Translations under genes and position numbers: made by a program
Source: Anoxybacterium sp963668245
GTDB taxonomy: Bacteria > Bacillota > Clostridia > Peptostreptococcales > Anaerovoracaceae
NCBI GenBank assembly: GCA_963668245.2
Contig: OY764195.2
Location: 1,488,001 to 1,552,000, forward strand
Reading direction: 5' to 3'
DNA length: 64,000 nucleotides
Shown here: positions 27,360 to 36,866 of the stretch, piece by piece
Numbering within the stretch: the stretch's first letter is position 1
Layout of the letters: each line of letters starts with the position of its first letter
Notes under the pieces: model-generated
Database searches by the model: none
The model's input: only the letters and a program-made list of their open reading frames with translations
Told to the model about the DNA's origin: nothing

Positions 27360-29624
27360 ATGAAGTATTGTACAAATTGTGGTAATCCCTACGAAGAAGG
27401 CAGCAAATTTTGTAAAGAATGTGGTAGTCCCTTATCTTCGACAGAAGTATCAAACGATTTGGTTTCTGAAGCAGATATTCCTGAAGCAGATATTCCTGAA
27501 GCAGATATTCCTGAAGCAGATATTCCTGAAGCAGATATTCCTGAGACAGATATCTTGGAAGGGGAGGTAATGGAACCAGAGATCCATGATACATATTCTC
27601 CCCTCGTTCATAATCAGAAAACAGCCACCACAGAATCAGGAAAAGAGAATCAATCAAAAAAAAGAATTGTAATTGGAATTATTGTCATCGTATTGATTAT
27701 TGCAGGTATTGCAGGTGTTTTTTTATTGAATGGAAGGGGACTTAATGAATCGGACGCACAGCAGGATTTATCCTTGACGTACGTAAAAGATAATCAGGAA
27801 TTATTCTTCTTAAATAATAAGCAAGAAACACCAATTTTGTTAACCAATCATATTGTAGATAGTGAGGATTCATCCATAGCTAGAACGATTAGTGATGGAC
27901 TAGTTGAAAATGGATTGATTTCTCAAAGGTCTCCAGAAGGTAAGAAAATCGCGTATTTAAGTAGCTTAGATGAAGAGTATTTCTATAGTGATTTGTATGT
28001 TCAAAATGTTACCGATGATCAGAAGGCTGATGAGGAATCGGCTAAAGTGAAAGTATCGGCAAAAGTACTCGTTTTTCATTTCATAGATGAAAATCGGATA
28101 GCATATATCAAAATTCATGATAATGACGATGGTACAAGGTTTACCGGTGATTTGTATCTTTATGATATTGAGCAGGACAGCACTCAAAAGATCAGTGCAA
28201 ATATTGATTTTTTTGCTGTATCGGATAATGGAGAAACACTACTATTAATTAAAAACGCATCAGATGACTATTATCTTCAAGAGTATGATTTATATCTGCA
28301 AAAAATTGATGGAGATGGAGAAAAAACGAAAATAGATTCAGGTGTTGCATACATACATGATTACAATGGCGATTTTACAAAATTGATTTATAGTAAAGAT
28401 GCGAATGAAGATAATTGGAATAGTGATGTGTATCGATTTGATGCAGAAGATGGAAAAAAGAAAATACTATCCAATGTATATTCCATTGTTTCAGCAGATG
28501 TAGATGGTAATGTTTATTACTATAAGAATTATGAAGAAACCTTGTCCTATGAAGATACAATTGTAGATGATAAAGTGGTTTCTGATGCTGGAATGAGTGA
28601 ACCAGATTATTATGATTTTTACACAACAGAAGTGGAATATGACTATTATTGGGATGAATATTACTACTATGATGTGATGGATTATGATGCGTATGATAAG
28701 GCATATGAAGCGTATCAAGATAAAGTTCTTCGCGATGATATCAGGAATTACATTTTAGAAAATCCAGTTGTTTTAAATCATACTGACCTTTACTTTATCA
28801 ATCAAGATAATGAAGAAACAAGAGTGGCTCAGGATGTAGAATCTGTAATCCGCACCGACTCTCAAACGGGAGGTATTCTATATCTTAAAAAAGATAGTGA
28901 GGAAGCTGAAAAATGCAATATTGCGGACATAACCTCAATTGATGACATTCCGTATTATGGATATAGTGAAGAGCCGGATACTTATTCCTATTATGTTTAT
29001 ATTGATGGATATGAACCATCATTACTGTTTTCCAAGAAGAACTACCATGAAAGAGTAGAAGTGGATGCTGATTGGTCAAATGTTTATTATTTGTATAAGC
29101 AAGAAGGCAAAGAAAATGGAACGCTTTATGGCTTCACAATTTCAAATGGAGAGGTTGAAGACAAAGCTGAGCTTCGAACACATGTAGGGAATTTCCAGAT
29201 ACAAGACGATGGAGCGCTTTTAATTTTTGCAGACGCAGATGGATCCATCTCTGATTTATATTTGCTAAAGGGTGAAAAAGAAACTGCCATAGGCACTGAT
29301 GTTGAACGATTTAGCACAATCTATCATGGCGAAAAAGATATTTTCTTGCTTGAAGATTATGATGAACAATTAAATAGCGGGACGTTAGTTCACTGGTTGG
29401 ATGGAACAAAAACTGAAATTGCGAAAGATATCTATGATTATTACTACATCAAAGATGATTTGATTTATCTTTATAAAGATTATAATGATTCTAGGTCTGT
29501 TTGGGATATTTATCGATACGATGGAACGGAAGAGATTGATAATATTGATTATGATGTATCTGCAGTACAATACACCTATGGGTTTTCTCTGCAAAGCATT
29601 CTCAACCTGTTATCTTCTTATTAA
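27360..29624 (+). CDS. zinc-ribbon, membrane-anchored beta-propeller-like protein
   Basis: 754 aa. The N-terminal zinc ribbon CTNCGNPYEEGSKFCKECG lies at 4-22. It is followed by a linker with five exact EADIP repeats encoded by a 15-bp tandem array. One membrane helix is at about 102-123 (IVIGIIVIVLIIAGIAGVFLL). A 600-residue outer part is rich in Asp/Tyr and has recurrent YxxDxxxD-type blades, suggesting a propeller like the DUF5050 group. A zinc ribbon inside and a sensor-like domain outside is a common but uncharacterised Firmicutes layout. It has its own promoter region and no operon partner. Confidence 0.7.
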   Translation: MKYCTNCGNPYEEGSKFCKECGSPLSSTEVSNDLVSEADIPEADIPEADIPEADIPEADIPETDILEGEVMEPEIHDTYSPLVHNQKTATTESGKENQSKKRIVIGIIVIVLIIAGIAGVFLLNGRGLNESDAQQDLSLTYVKDNQELFFLNNKQETPILLTNHIVDSEDSSIARTISDGLVENGLISQRSPEGKKIAYLSSLDEEYFYSDLYVQNVTDDQKADEESAKVKVSAKVLVFHFIDENRIAYIKIHDNDDGTRFTGDLYLYDIEQDSTQKISANIDFFAVSDNGETLLLIKNASDDYYLQEYDLYLQKIDGDGEKTKIDSGVAYIHDYNGDFTKLIYSKDANEDNWNSDVYRFDAEDGKKKILSNVYSIVSADVDGNVYYYKNYEETLSYEDTIVDDKVVSDAGMSEPDYYDFYTTEVEYDYYWDEYYYYDVMDYDAYDKAYEAYQDKVLRDDIRNYILENPVVLNHTDLYFINQDNEETRVAQDVESVIRTDSQTGGILYLKKDSEEAEKCNIADITSIDDIPYYGYSEEPDTYSYYVYIDGYEPSLLFSKKNYHERVEVDADWSNVYYLYKQEGKENGTLYGFTISNGEVEDKAELRTHVGNFQIQDDGALLIFADADGSISDLYLLKGEKETAIGTDVERFSTIYHGEKDIFLLEDYDEQLNSGTLVHWLDGTKTEIAKDIYDYYYIKDDLIYLYKDYNDSRSVWDIYRYDGTEEIDNIDYDVSAVQYTYGFSLQSILNLLSSY
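27468..27557 (+). repeat. 15-bp coding tandem repeat
   Basis: The unit gaagcagatattcct occurs five times exactly (27468-27542), followed by one degenerate unit (27543-27557). It keeps the reading frame and encodes EADIP five times plus ETDIL. Confidence 0.95.
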
Positions 29625-29684
29625 TCAACCATATGACGTCGTATCACATTACTTTTCAATAAAAATGAACCGTCTTTAAAACAA

Positions 29685-29725
29685 ATAGGCAGATATATTA
29701 TTCGTTGTATAATATATCTGCCTAT
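29685..29725. repeat. perfect 17-bp inverted repeat
   Basis: Arms 29685-29701 and 29709-29725 are exact reverse complements around the 7-base loop tcgttgt. No long T run follows on either strand, so it is a weak terminator or an operator before the HD-GYP gene. Confidence 0.7.
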
Positions 29726-29774
29726 ATTATAATGACCATAGTTATAAGCAACCATATGGATAGGTGGTAATCAA

Positions 29775-30827
29775 ATGGATATTAATGAGATGAGAGTATT
29801 ATCAGTTGATGATAATAGCAGTAATTTGCTGATGATCGAAATTTTTGCAAAAAAAATGGGGTTAAGAATTGATAGCTATGAATCACCTCTAGAAGCATTG
29901 AAAGCAGCTGCAAGGGAACCTTTTGATATAGTGATTCTTGATTATATGATGCCGCAAATGGATGGGTTGCAATTTATCGATCTGTTTCGAAAAGAAAACC
30001 CAAATGTACCTGTGATTATGGTTACTGCGGCGGGAAATGAGACGACCTTACAGTTAGAAGCGTTGAAAAAAGGAGCTACTGATTTCTTGACGAAACCACT
30101 GAACGCAGCAATTTTTCAAGCGAGAGTCAATAATCTGCTTCGGTTAAGAAAAGCTATGTTACTGGTTGAAAACAGAGCAGAGCTATTAACCTATGAAGTG
30201 GAAAAAGCCACAGTACAAGTAAGAGAGCGTGAATTTGAAACCTTATCTACGCTAGGCAAGATTTCTGAATATCGAGATCCAGAAACCAATCAACATCTTT
30301 TACGCGTAGCAAGCTATTCCAAATTAATAGGACAAAAATATGGTTTGAATGAAACGGTTCAGGATATTTTATATCACGCGGCACCATTTCATGATATTGG
30401 GAAAGTAGGAATTCCAGATCGTATCCTGCTGAAGGTAGGAAAACTTGATGAAGAAGAGTGGATCATTATGAAAAAACATTCATTGATTGGTTACGATCTT
30501 CTGAAAAGCTCAAAAAGTCATTATTTGCAGGCGGGCAGTATCATTGCATTTTCTCACCATGAACGGTATGATGGAGGCGGATATCCAAAAGGACTTTCTG
30601 GTAATATCATTCCTTTGTTTGGACGTATTGTAGCCATCGCAGATGTTTTTGATGCTTTATGTTCTCAAAGACCCTATAAAAAGAAATGGAGCTTAGAAGA
30701 AGCGTTTCAATATATTGAAGAGCAACGCGAAAAACATTTTGATCCGCAATGTGTGGATTGCTTTCTGTCCAGCAGAGATGAAATCTATCGTATCTATGAA
30801 AAGAATAAGGAGAAGGAAGACGAATGA
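29775..30827 (+). CDS. response regulator with HD-GYP domain
   Basis: 350 aa. A receiver domain (1-125) has the phospho-acceptor D56 in ILDYMMPQMDG and the switch Lys in FLTKPLN. A short coiled linker precedes an HD-GYP domain (about 160-340), with H206-D207 in HDIGKVGIPD, then HHERYDGGGYP. HD-GYP enzymes hydrolyse cyclic di-GMP. The variant GYP reads GGGYP, which is normal. It is first in an operon with the binding lipoprotein (overlapping) and the hybrid kinase, which probably phosphorylates it. Confidence 0.92.
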   Translation: MDINEMRVLSVDDNSSNLLMIEIFAKKMGLRIDSYESPLEALKAAAREPFDIVILDYMMPQMDGLQFIDLFRKENPNVPVIMVTAAGNETTLQLEALKKGATDFLTKPLNAAIFQARVNNLLRLRKAMLLVENRAELLTYEVEKATVQVREREFETLSTLGKISEYRDPETNQHLLRVASYSKLIGQKYGLNETVQDILYHAAPFHDIGKVGIPDRILLKVGKLDEEEWIIMKKHSLIGYDLLKSSKSHYLQAGSIIAFSHHERYDGGGYPKGLSGNIIPLFGRIVAIADVFDALCSQRPYKKKWSLEEAFQYIEEQREKHFDPQCVDCFLSSRDEIYRIYEKNKEKEDE

Positions 30828-31627
30828 TGAAAAAATTGACTGTTGTATTTTTAGCAGTTTTGATGGTGCTTCAAATGTCAGCTTGTAAAGAAAAGGAGAA
30901 ACCAGAGCTTTTGTTTTATATTGGTATTACCATGGTAAAACCAATCAATGAGCTGGTTGTTGAATTTGAAGAAGAGCACAATTGCAAAATCGACATTATT
31001 CAAGGCGGATCTCAAGATCTTTATGATAGTCTGAAAAACAGTCAACAAGGGGATTTATATATGCCCGGATCTTATTCTTATCGTAAAGAAAATTTGGGTG
31101 ATGGACTTTTATTAGATGCGGTTTTGGTGGGATATAATAAAGCGGCGCTTATGGTGGCAGAAGGTAATCCATTGGGGTTTACCAGTGATTTGAGCCAACT
31201 GTCAGATAAATCCAATCGTGTCGTCATCGGCAACTCAGAAAGCGGAAGCGTTGGAAATGAAACAAAAAAAGTATTGGCTCAATATGGAAATTATGATGCA
31301 GTTGTTGACAATGTCATCTATATGACAGCGGATTCAAGGAAATTAACTGAAGCAATTGCGGATGGAGATGCAGATATTTGTATCAACTGGTATGCCACTT
31401 CAGTTTGGGATGAAAACAAAGACTTTGTCGATGCAATTACAATCGATGAAGCATATGCTCAGAAAAAAATGCTGATTTTAAATTTGACCAGTTGTTCAAA
31501 ATACCCTGAATTAACCAAAGATTTTATGGCGTTCGCGTCATCGGAACATGGTAAGGAAGTTTTTGAAAAGTATGGATTTTTAGAAGAAGCAGACAAGGTA
31601 AGCATTGATGGAGTGGAGTTTGAATGA
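30827..31627 (+). CDS. anion-binding-type lipoprotein of a sensor operon
   Basis: 266 aa from ATG 30827; ATG 30824 would add one Met. The lipoprotein signal is LTVVFLAVLMVLQMSAC, with the lipobox Cys about residue 20. The mature part resembles molybdate/tungstate-type ABC binding proteins: FYIGITMVKPINELVVEFEE, then NCKIDIIQGGSQDLYDSL and DADICINWYATSVWD. No permease or ABC ATPase gene is nearby. It overlaps the HD-GYP gene and the hybrid kinase by a few bases each. It therefore probably serves as a ligand-loaded sensor subunit and not in uptake. Confidence 0.8.
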   Translation: MKKLTVVFLAVLMVLQMSACKEKEKPELLFYIGITMVKPINELVVEFEEEHNCKIDIIQGGSQDLYDSLKNSQQGDLYMPGSYSYRKENLGDGLLLDAVLVGYNKAALMVAEGNPLGFTSDLSQLSDKSNRVVIGNSESGSVGNETKKVLAQYGNYDAVVDNVIYMTADSRKLTEAIADGDADICINWYATSVWDENKDFVDAITIDEAYAQKKMLILNLTSCSKYPELTKDFMAFASSEHGKEVFEKYGFLEEADKVSIDGVEFE

Positions 31628-34401
31628 GTATCAAAAGGCTGGATGGAATCAACAACTTAATCATTTTTGCGGTGGTATTGGCGATTGGATTTGCTGCCAT
31701 TATCGGTGTAAATCGTATTTTTATGCATATATTTAATGGTTTGGATCAAAAGATAGAAAATAAAGACAAGGAAATTGCAATAGGCACTTACATCTTAAAT
31801 CATTTAATTTCCATTGAGAGTGATATCTATGAAATTTCTTTGATGAAAAATCCAGAATATGCAGACATTAAGAGAAGAGAAATAACAAAGGAAGTCAACC
31901 ATCTTAAAATGTCATTTCATACGCTAAATAATGGGGGAAATATTACTCATCATATTGAGCTTAATATCGTTGGAACAGAAAACTACGAGGAAAAAATATA
32001 TTATGTGCCTACTGAAGAAATCAAGTATAACATCGAAGCAATTGATATTAGTCCTAAATTAGATGAAACTCTAATCAAACTGGATCAATTAATCATTTTG
32101 ATTGATGCGTATGATGCTGCCGCTGAATCTGGTGATGTAATGGGACAAATGCAAAAACAAGATGAAATTGAAAAGTTTATTAAATTCTTTAAACCACATT
32201 TTGTAAGAATGCATGAAAATGCAAGTCGAATTATCTACGAAAGTAAAATTGAGGCAGATACCTATCATAAAAATATCGAGAGACAGAAAGAATTGTTTTA
32301 TGCCATTGAATGGGCGGTTAGCATAGGGGTTATGATTACTATAATTTTTTTGGGATATTACTTGGGAAAACAGTTTTTTCACATGAACATCAAGTTGTCA
32401 AAACTGGCATATGACGCAGAGCAGGCGAATATTGCCAAAACTATGTTCTTGACAAACATGAGTCATGAAATTAGAACACCCCTCAATGCAATTATTGGGT
32501 TTTCTGAGATTTTGGCATCTTCACCAACGTTAAATGATAGCGAAAAAGAGCAGGCAGACATAATTACAAGAAGCGGAAATTCTCTTCTGAGTATTGTGAA
32601 TGATGTGTTAGATTTGTCTAAAATCGAAAGTAATAGTTTTAAACTTGAAAATGTGAGCTTTAACACAAATGAATTATTTGAAGAAATCATAGAATTGTAC
32701 AATATTAAGGCACAAGAAAAAGAAATAAAATTGGATTATGAGGCAGATTTGCATGTTCCTAAATTTATCTTTGGTGACCCAGTTCGAATCAAACAAGTAC
32801 TTTCCAATCTGCTTGCCAATGCAATTAAATTTACTGACCAAGGTGGAATTGTGTCACTAACAATAAAAGTCATACAAATGAATGACAAGGAAGTGGAGCT
32901 TTCTTTTGAAGTTGCTGATAATGGAATTGGTATTTCAAAAGAGAATCAGAAACACATCTTCAATTCCTTTGAACAAGCAGAGGAAGGTATTGTCAGAAAG
33001 TTTGGAGGTACAGGTTTGGGGTTGGCTATCTCCAAAAAATTTGTGGAAGCTATGGGGAGTCATATTCAACTAGAAAGTGAACTTGGAAAAGGGAGTTGTT
33101 TTCGATTTACGACCATAAATTGTATTGATCATTCCAGCATTGCAGAGAATCTCACGAATCAATGGGATATGAGATTTGGAGTATGCTGCAAGGAAACCAC
33201 TTGTCCAATTACTAGAGGTCAAATTGTTCATTATTTGAGAGAGTACGGAGAGATTATTGAAGATTTTGATCAAATTGTATATCAGAACTTAGATATGATT
33301 TTTGTGTTTTATAACTATGATCTGATTGATCGGCTTTCCTTTATCAAAGACAATTACCCAGTCCCAGTAGTTTTTGTAGGAGATATTAATTTGCTTAGCC
33401 AAGAGGAGAAGAGCTTGATAAATGATTACATTAGTGAGCCTCTCTATACCTCAAAAGTGACAAAAATGTTGTCTCGATACTATTTCAACAAGCTAGAGGG
33501 TTCTGAACAAATTGTGTTAAAAAAATATGATGGAAAAGTATTAGTAGCAGAAGATAATGGGATCAATCGGCAATTAATTGAAATATTGTTGAAACGTCAT
33601 GATATTGAAGCGGTTTTTGCAAATAATGGAGAGGAAGCTGTGGACATCTATCGAAAAGAAAAACCTGAACTAGTATTTATGGATTTGCATATGCCAATTA
33701 TGGATGGAGTGGAAGCGACGAAAAAGATTCGAAATATGGAGACTGAGAAGAATCCTATTACTATTATTGCACTGACTGCAGATGCATTAGGCATTAACAA
33801 GGCAGAATTGGATGTGATTGGATTTGATGAAGTCGTAACAAAACCAATCCAAATAGATAAATTAGTCCAGATTTTAGATCAAATATTAACGGAAAAGCAA
33901 GATTCATCTCCAACCCAAAAACAGGATGCGGTTTCAACAGAAAAAGAGAATGACACAGAAAGTATGAAGCAAGAGCCTTTCGCGCAGTCGTCTATTTTAT
34001 TGGAAGAAGGCAAGCCCTCGAAGCGAAAGCTAGAAACTAGCAAAGACTCAATGGGACAAAAAGAATCCGCTAATCCAATTCAGTTACTCCTCCAAGAAGG
34101 TTTTACCATGGAAGAAGCTATGCTATTGATGGATCAGTTTTATCTCCAATTAAATGAACATTTTACGGATATCAAAAGTCAAATTGAAGCAGGAAATGGA
34201 AAACTCGTTTATCAAGAATTACATAGATTAAAGGGCTCTACTGCCAACTTAAGGTTTGATGAAGGGGTCAATATGATTCTCTCAATGGAGCGATATGCAT
34301 TGGATGGAGAACTTTCTTCTATTGACTTAAATCGTCTTGAAGAATACTTTGTCAAATTGAAAAGTAGGATGGAACAAGCAATTTATCAGCGAACCGTATA
34401 A
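31624..34401 (+). CDS. hybrid histidine kinase (HisKA-HATPase-REC-Hpt)
   Basis: 925 aa. Membrane helices at about 12-34 and 223-246 enclose an outer domain of roughly 185 residues. The phospho-accepting H281 lies in NMSHEIRTPLNAIIGFSE. The ATPase domain carries NLLANAIKF, DNGIGI and GGTGLGLAIS. An inserted pseudo-receiver-like region precedes a true receiver with D687 (FMDLHMPIMDG), and a C-terminal Hpt domain has H867 in LHRLKGST. Phosphate should pass H281-D687-H867 and on to the HD-GYP response regulator. The start overlaps the lipoprotein gene by four bases, which supports sensing through that protein. Confidence 0.92.
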   Translation: MSIKRLDGINNLIIFAVVLAIGFAAIIGVNRIFMHIFNGLDQKIENKDKEIAIGTYILNHLISIESDIYEISLMKNPEYADIKRREITKEVNHLKMSFHTLNNGGNITHHIELNIVGTENYEEKIYYVPTEEIKYNIEAIDISPKLDETLIKLDQLIILIDAYDAAAESGDVMGQMQKQDEIEKFIKFFKPHFVRMHENASRIIYESKIEADTYHKNIERQKELFYAIEWAVSIGVMITIIFLGYYLGKQFFHMNIKLSKLAYDAEQANIAKTMFLTNMSHEIRTPLNAIIGFSEILASSPTLNDSEKEQADIITRSGNSLLSIVNDVLDLSKIESNSFKLENVSFNTNELFEEIIELYNIKAQEKEIKLDYEADLHVPKFIFGDPVRIKQVLSNLLANAIKFTDQGGIVSLTIKVIQMNDKEVELSFEVADNGIGISKENQKHIFNSFEQAEEGIVRKFGGTGLGLAISKKFVEAMGSHIQLESELGKGSCFRFTTINCIDHSSIAENLTNQWDMRFGVCCKETTCPITRGQIVHYLREYGEIIEDFDQIVYQNLDMIFVFYNYDLIDRLSFIKDNYPVPVVFVGDINLLSQEEKSLINDYISEPLYTSKVTKMLSRYYFNKLEGSEQIVLKKYDGKVLVAEDNGINRQLIEILLKRHDIEAVFANNGEEAVDIYRKEKPELVFMDLHMPIMDGVEATKKIRNMETEKNPITIIALTADALGINKAELDVIGFDEVVTKPIQIDKLVQILDQILTEKQDSSPTQKQDAVSTEKENDTESMKQEPFAQSSILLEEGKPSKRKLETSKDSMGQKESANPIQLLLQEGFTMEEAMLLMDQFYLQLNEHFTDIKSQIEAGNGKLVYQELHRLKGSTANLRFDEGVNMILSMERYALDGELSSIDLNRLEEYFVKLKSRMEQAIYQRTV

Positions 34402-34412
34402 AGAATCAAAAC

Positions 34413-34441
34413 TTGCTTCTTATGATTTGAAGGAGTATAAT
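34413..34441 (+). promoter_or_regulatory. promoter of thiamine operon
   Basis: TTGCTT (34413-34418), 17-bp spacer, perfect TATAAT (34436-34441), immediately before the riboswitch. Confidence 0.7.
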
Positions 34442-34446
34442 ATCGT

Positions 34447-34541
34447 TAAATACAAGGGGAGCTTGCGAAAAGCAGGCTGAGAGTAGACTATTTTGTCTAG
34501 ACCCGTAACCTGATTTGGATAATGCCAACGTAGGGATATAC
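34447..34541 (+). promoter_or_regulatory. TPP riboswitch (THI element)
   Basis: The conserved aptamer landmarks appear in order: ACAAGGGGAGC, GCTGAGAG, ACCCGTAACCTGATTTGGAT and AATGCCAACGTAGGGA. It binds thiamine pyrophosphate. A terminator at 34555-34593 follows directly, so control is by transcription termination before thiM. Confidence 0.97.
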
Positions 34542-34554
34542 TTAGCTTAGAGTG

Positions 34555-34593
34555 CTGCATGTATGCTTTCATTGGTGTACGTGCAGTTTTTTT
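34555..34593 (+). terminator. riboswitch expression-platform terminator
   Basis: CTGCATGTA (34555-34563) pairs with TACGTGCAG (34578-34586, one G-T pair), followed by seven T. It lies between the aptamer and thiM. Confidence 0.85.
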
Positions 34594-34659
34594 GTGCTGA
34601 AAATATCAAATGAAGTACGAATGACATATCTTTGGTTTGTATTTGTGAAAGGAGAATTT

Positions 34660-35481
34660 ATGTTAAAAGAATGCATGGAAAATGTTCGTGCAGCTGCACC
34701 CCTTATTCACAATATTACAAATTACGTAACGGTGAATGATGTGGCGAATGTATTGCTTGCCTGTGGTGCAAGCCCGATTATGACCGATGAAGTGGAGGAC
34801 GTAGAGGATATCACGTCGATTTGCAGTGGTCTAAATATTAATATTGGGACATTGAATCAACAAACGATTCCGGCAATGTTTTTGGCAGGTAAAAAAGCGA
34901 ATGAGCTGGAACATGTGGCATTGCTAGATCCTGTAGGTGTTGGTGCAAGTAGATTGAGAACCGACACCGCACTTCAGCTGATGGAATCGGTTCGGTTTGA
35001 TGTAATCAGAGGTAATATTTCTGAAATCAAGACATTAGCTTCTGGAAGTGGCAGTACAAAGGGTGTCGATGCAAACGTGACCGATGTTGTGACGGAAGAA
35101 GCGCTGAATCAAACCCTTGATTTTGTGCAATCGTTTGCAATTCAGTCCGAAAGCATTATTGTAGTGACTGGAGCAATTGATTTGATATCAGATGGAAAGC
35201 GGTGCTTTGTAGTGAGAAATGGCAGAGCTGAAATGGCTAGAATTACAGGGACAGGCTGTCAACTTTCGGCATTGATTACAGCGTTTTTATCGGCAAATCC
35301 AAAGAACCCATTAGAAGCTACGGCAGCTGCGGTATGTGCCATGGGATTGGCTGGAGAAATTGGATGGGAAAACATGGTTGAAACTGACGGAAACGCAACA
35401 TACCGCAATCGAATCATTGATGCAATCTATCATATGGATGGGGAAAAACTAGAAAAAGGTGCAAGGTATGAAATTCGATAA
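34660..35481 (+). CDS. thiM: hydroxyethylthiazole kinase
   Basis: 273 aa from ATG 34660 with GAAAGGAG upstream. It phosphorylates the thiazole moiety in thiamine salvage. Landmarks are APLIHNITNYVTVNDVANVLLACGASPIM, then ALLDPVGVGASRLR and the catalytic-type ITGTGCQLSALI near the C-terminus. It is first in the riboswitch-controlled operon, and its end overlaps thiE by 14 bases. Confidence 0.95.
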   Translation: MLKECMENVRAAAPLIHNITNYVTVNDVANVLLACGASPIMTDEVEDVEDITSICSGLNINIGTLNQQTIPAMFLAGKKANELEHVALLDPVGVGASRLRTDTALQLMESVRFDVIRGNISEIKTLASGSGSTKGVDANVTDVVTEEALNQTLDFVQSFAIQSESIIVVTGAIDLISDGKRCFVVRNGRAEMARITGTGCQLSALITAFLSANPKNPLEATAAAVCAMGLAGEIGWENMVETDGNATYRNRIIDAIYHMDGEKLEKGARYEIR

Positions 35482-36766
35482 AGAAGACTTGCTCCTGTAT
35501 GCGGTTACTGATAGAACGTGGCTTGGTCAAGGGCATCTTTCTGATCAAGTTGAAGCGGCCATCCTTGGTGGTGTGACTTTTGTTCAGCTTCGGGAAAAAG
35601 AATTAGGATATAAAGAATTCTTAGCAGAAGCAAAAGATTTGAAAGAGCTTTGCAATCGATATCGTGTTCCTTTTGTGATTAACGACAATGTTGACATCGC
35701 TTTGGAAGTAAATGCTGATGGAGTCCATGTGGGACAAAGTGACATAGCGGCAAGGGATGCAAGAAGTCGCATTGGAACGGAAAAAATACTTGGTGTTTCC
35801 GTTCAGACATTAGAACAAGCCATTGAAGCGGAAAGAAATGGAGCGGATTATCTTGGTGTGGGAGCAGTTTTTCCCACCAACTCCAAGGCGGATGCAGTGG
35901 AGGTGAGCTTTGATACGCTATCACAAATCTGCAATGCGGTAAGAATTCCAATTGTAGCAATTGGTGGCATTGGAATCCACAACATCGAAGGATTAAAGGA
36001 CACTGGTATTTATGGAGTTGCCATAATAAGTGGTCTTTTCGCTGAAAAAAATATTCAAAAATCAGCCGAAGCGTTAAGAGAAAAAACAGAAAGCTTTTCT
36101 CGTTTTGGAGCTATATTTGATTTAGATGGAACGATTTTGGATTCTATGTCAATCTGGAATGAAGCAGGCTATCTTTTTTTGAAAAAACTGGGGATTGAGG
36201 GCTCTAGAAATCTTGGAAAAAGAATGTTTTCGATGACAATGCAGGAAGGCGCAGCATATCTGCAAAAAAGATATGAGCTTTCCTTGTCGGAGACTGAAAT
36301 CATTGATGGCATTGATGAAACCGTCGCAGATTTTTATCGAAATCAGGTGAAATTGAAACCAGGAATGGAGGAACTCTTGCATTATCTGAAACAATCGGGA
36401 TGGAAATTAACGGTTGCAACATCAAGTGACCGTAGAAACATCGAACCAGCTTTGAAACGACTGGGAATTGATAGATATTTTGATCAAATTTTTACCTGCT
36501 CGGAAGTAGGAGTTGGAAAAGAGAATCCTAAAATATACTTGGATGCAGCTACAGCTATGAACACTTGCCCGAGGAGAACTTGGATCTTTGAAGACGCGCT
36601 ACATGGAATTCAAACGGGAAATGCCATTGGATTTCAAACTGTTGGGGTATATGACGATTTTAGTAAAGCGCAGTGGGAAGCGATTCAAGCAATCAGTACC
36701 ACGAGTTATGATACAGTAATTGAGGGTGAAAGCTTTGTGAAAATGGCCAAACTTGCTTACAAATAA
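35468..36766 (+). CDS. thiE: thiamine-phosphate synthase fused to HAD phosphatase
   Basis: 432 aa from ATG 35468. Residues 1-210 are ThiE, which joins HMP-PP and thiazole phosphate: VTFVQLREKEL, FVINDNVDIALEVNADGVHVGQ, GVGAVFPTNSKAD and IVAIGGIG. Residues 212-432 are a HAD-type hydrolase: FDLDGTILDSMSIW with the nucleophile D218, TVATSSDRRN, then IFEDALHGIQTG. Normal ThiE is about 210 aa, so this is a true fusion without linker loss. The HAD half could act on thiamine phosphates or pathway intermediates. It overlaps thiM by 14 bases. Confidence 0.93.
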   Translation: MKFDKEDLLLYAVTDRTWLGQGHLSDQVEAAILGGVTFVQLREKELGYKEFLAEAKDLKELCNRYRVPFVINDNVDIALEVNADGVHVGQSDIAARDARSRIGTEKILGVSVQTLEQAIEAERNGADYLGVGAVFPTNSKADAVEVSFDTLSQICNAVRIPIVAIGGIGIHNIEGLKDTGIYGVAIISGLFAEKNIQKSAEALREKTESFSRFGAIFDLDGTILDSMSIWNEAGYLFLKKLGIEGSRNLGKRMFSMTMQEGAAYLQKRYELSLSETEIIDGIDETVADFYRNQVKLKPGMEELLHYLKQSGWKLTVATSSDRRNIEPALKRLGIDRYFDQIFTCSEVGVGKENPKIYLDAATAMNTCPRRTWIFEDALHGIQTGNAIGFQTVGVYDDFSKAQWEAIQAISTTSYDTVIEGESFVKMAKLAYK

Positions 36767-36866
36767 GCAAGTTTGAAAATCGTAAAAGCGGTAGATTGGG
36801 GGCACCACCTTATACCGCTCTATAAAATGAATGCGAAATGAAGCTGAAAAGCAGAATGGAGATAAG

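Noticed and set aside
27468..27557. CRISPR-like array
   Set aside because: Units are 15 bp, contiguous, without spacers, and stay in one reading frame; it is a coding tandem repeat.
28375..28718. Minus-strand His/Ile-rich frames over the zinc-ribbon gene
   Set aside because: They mirror the Asp/Tyr-rich repeats of the sense gene and have no start signals.
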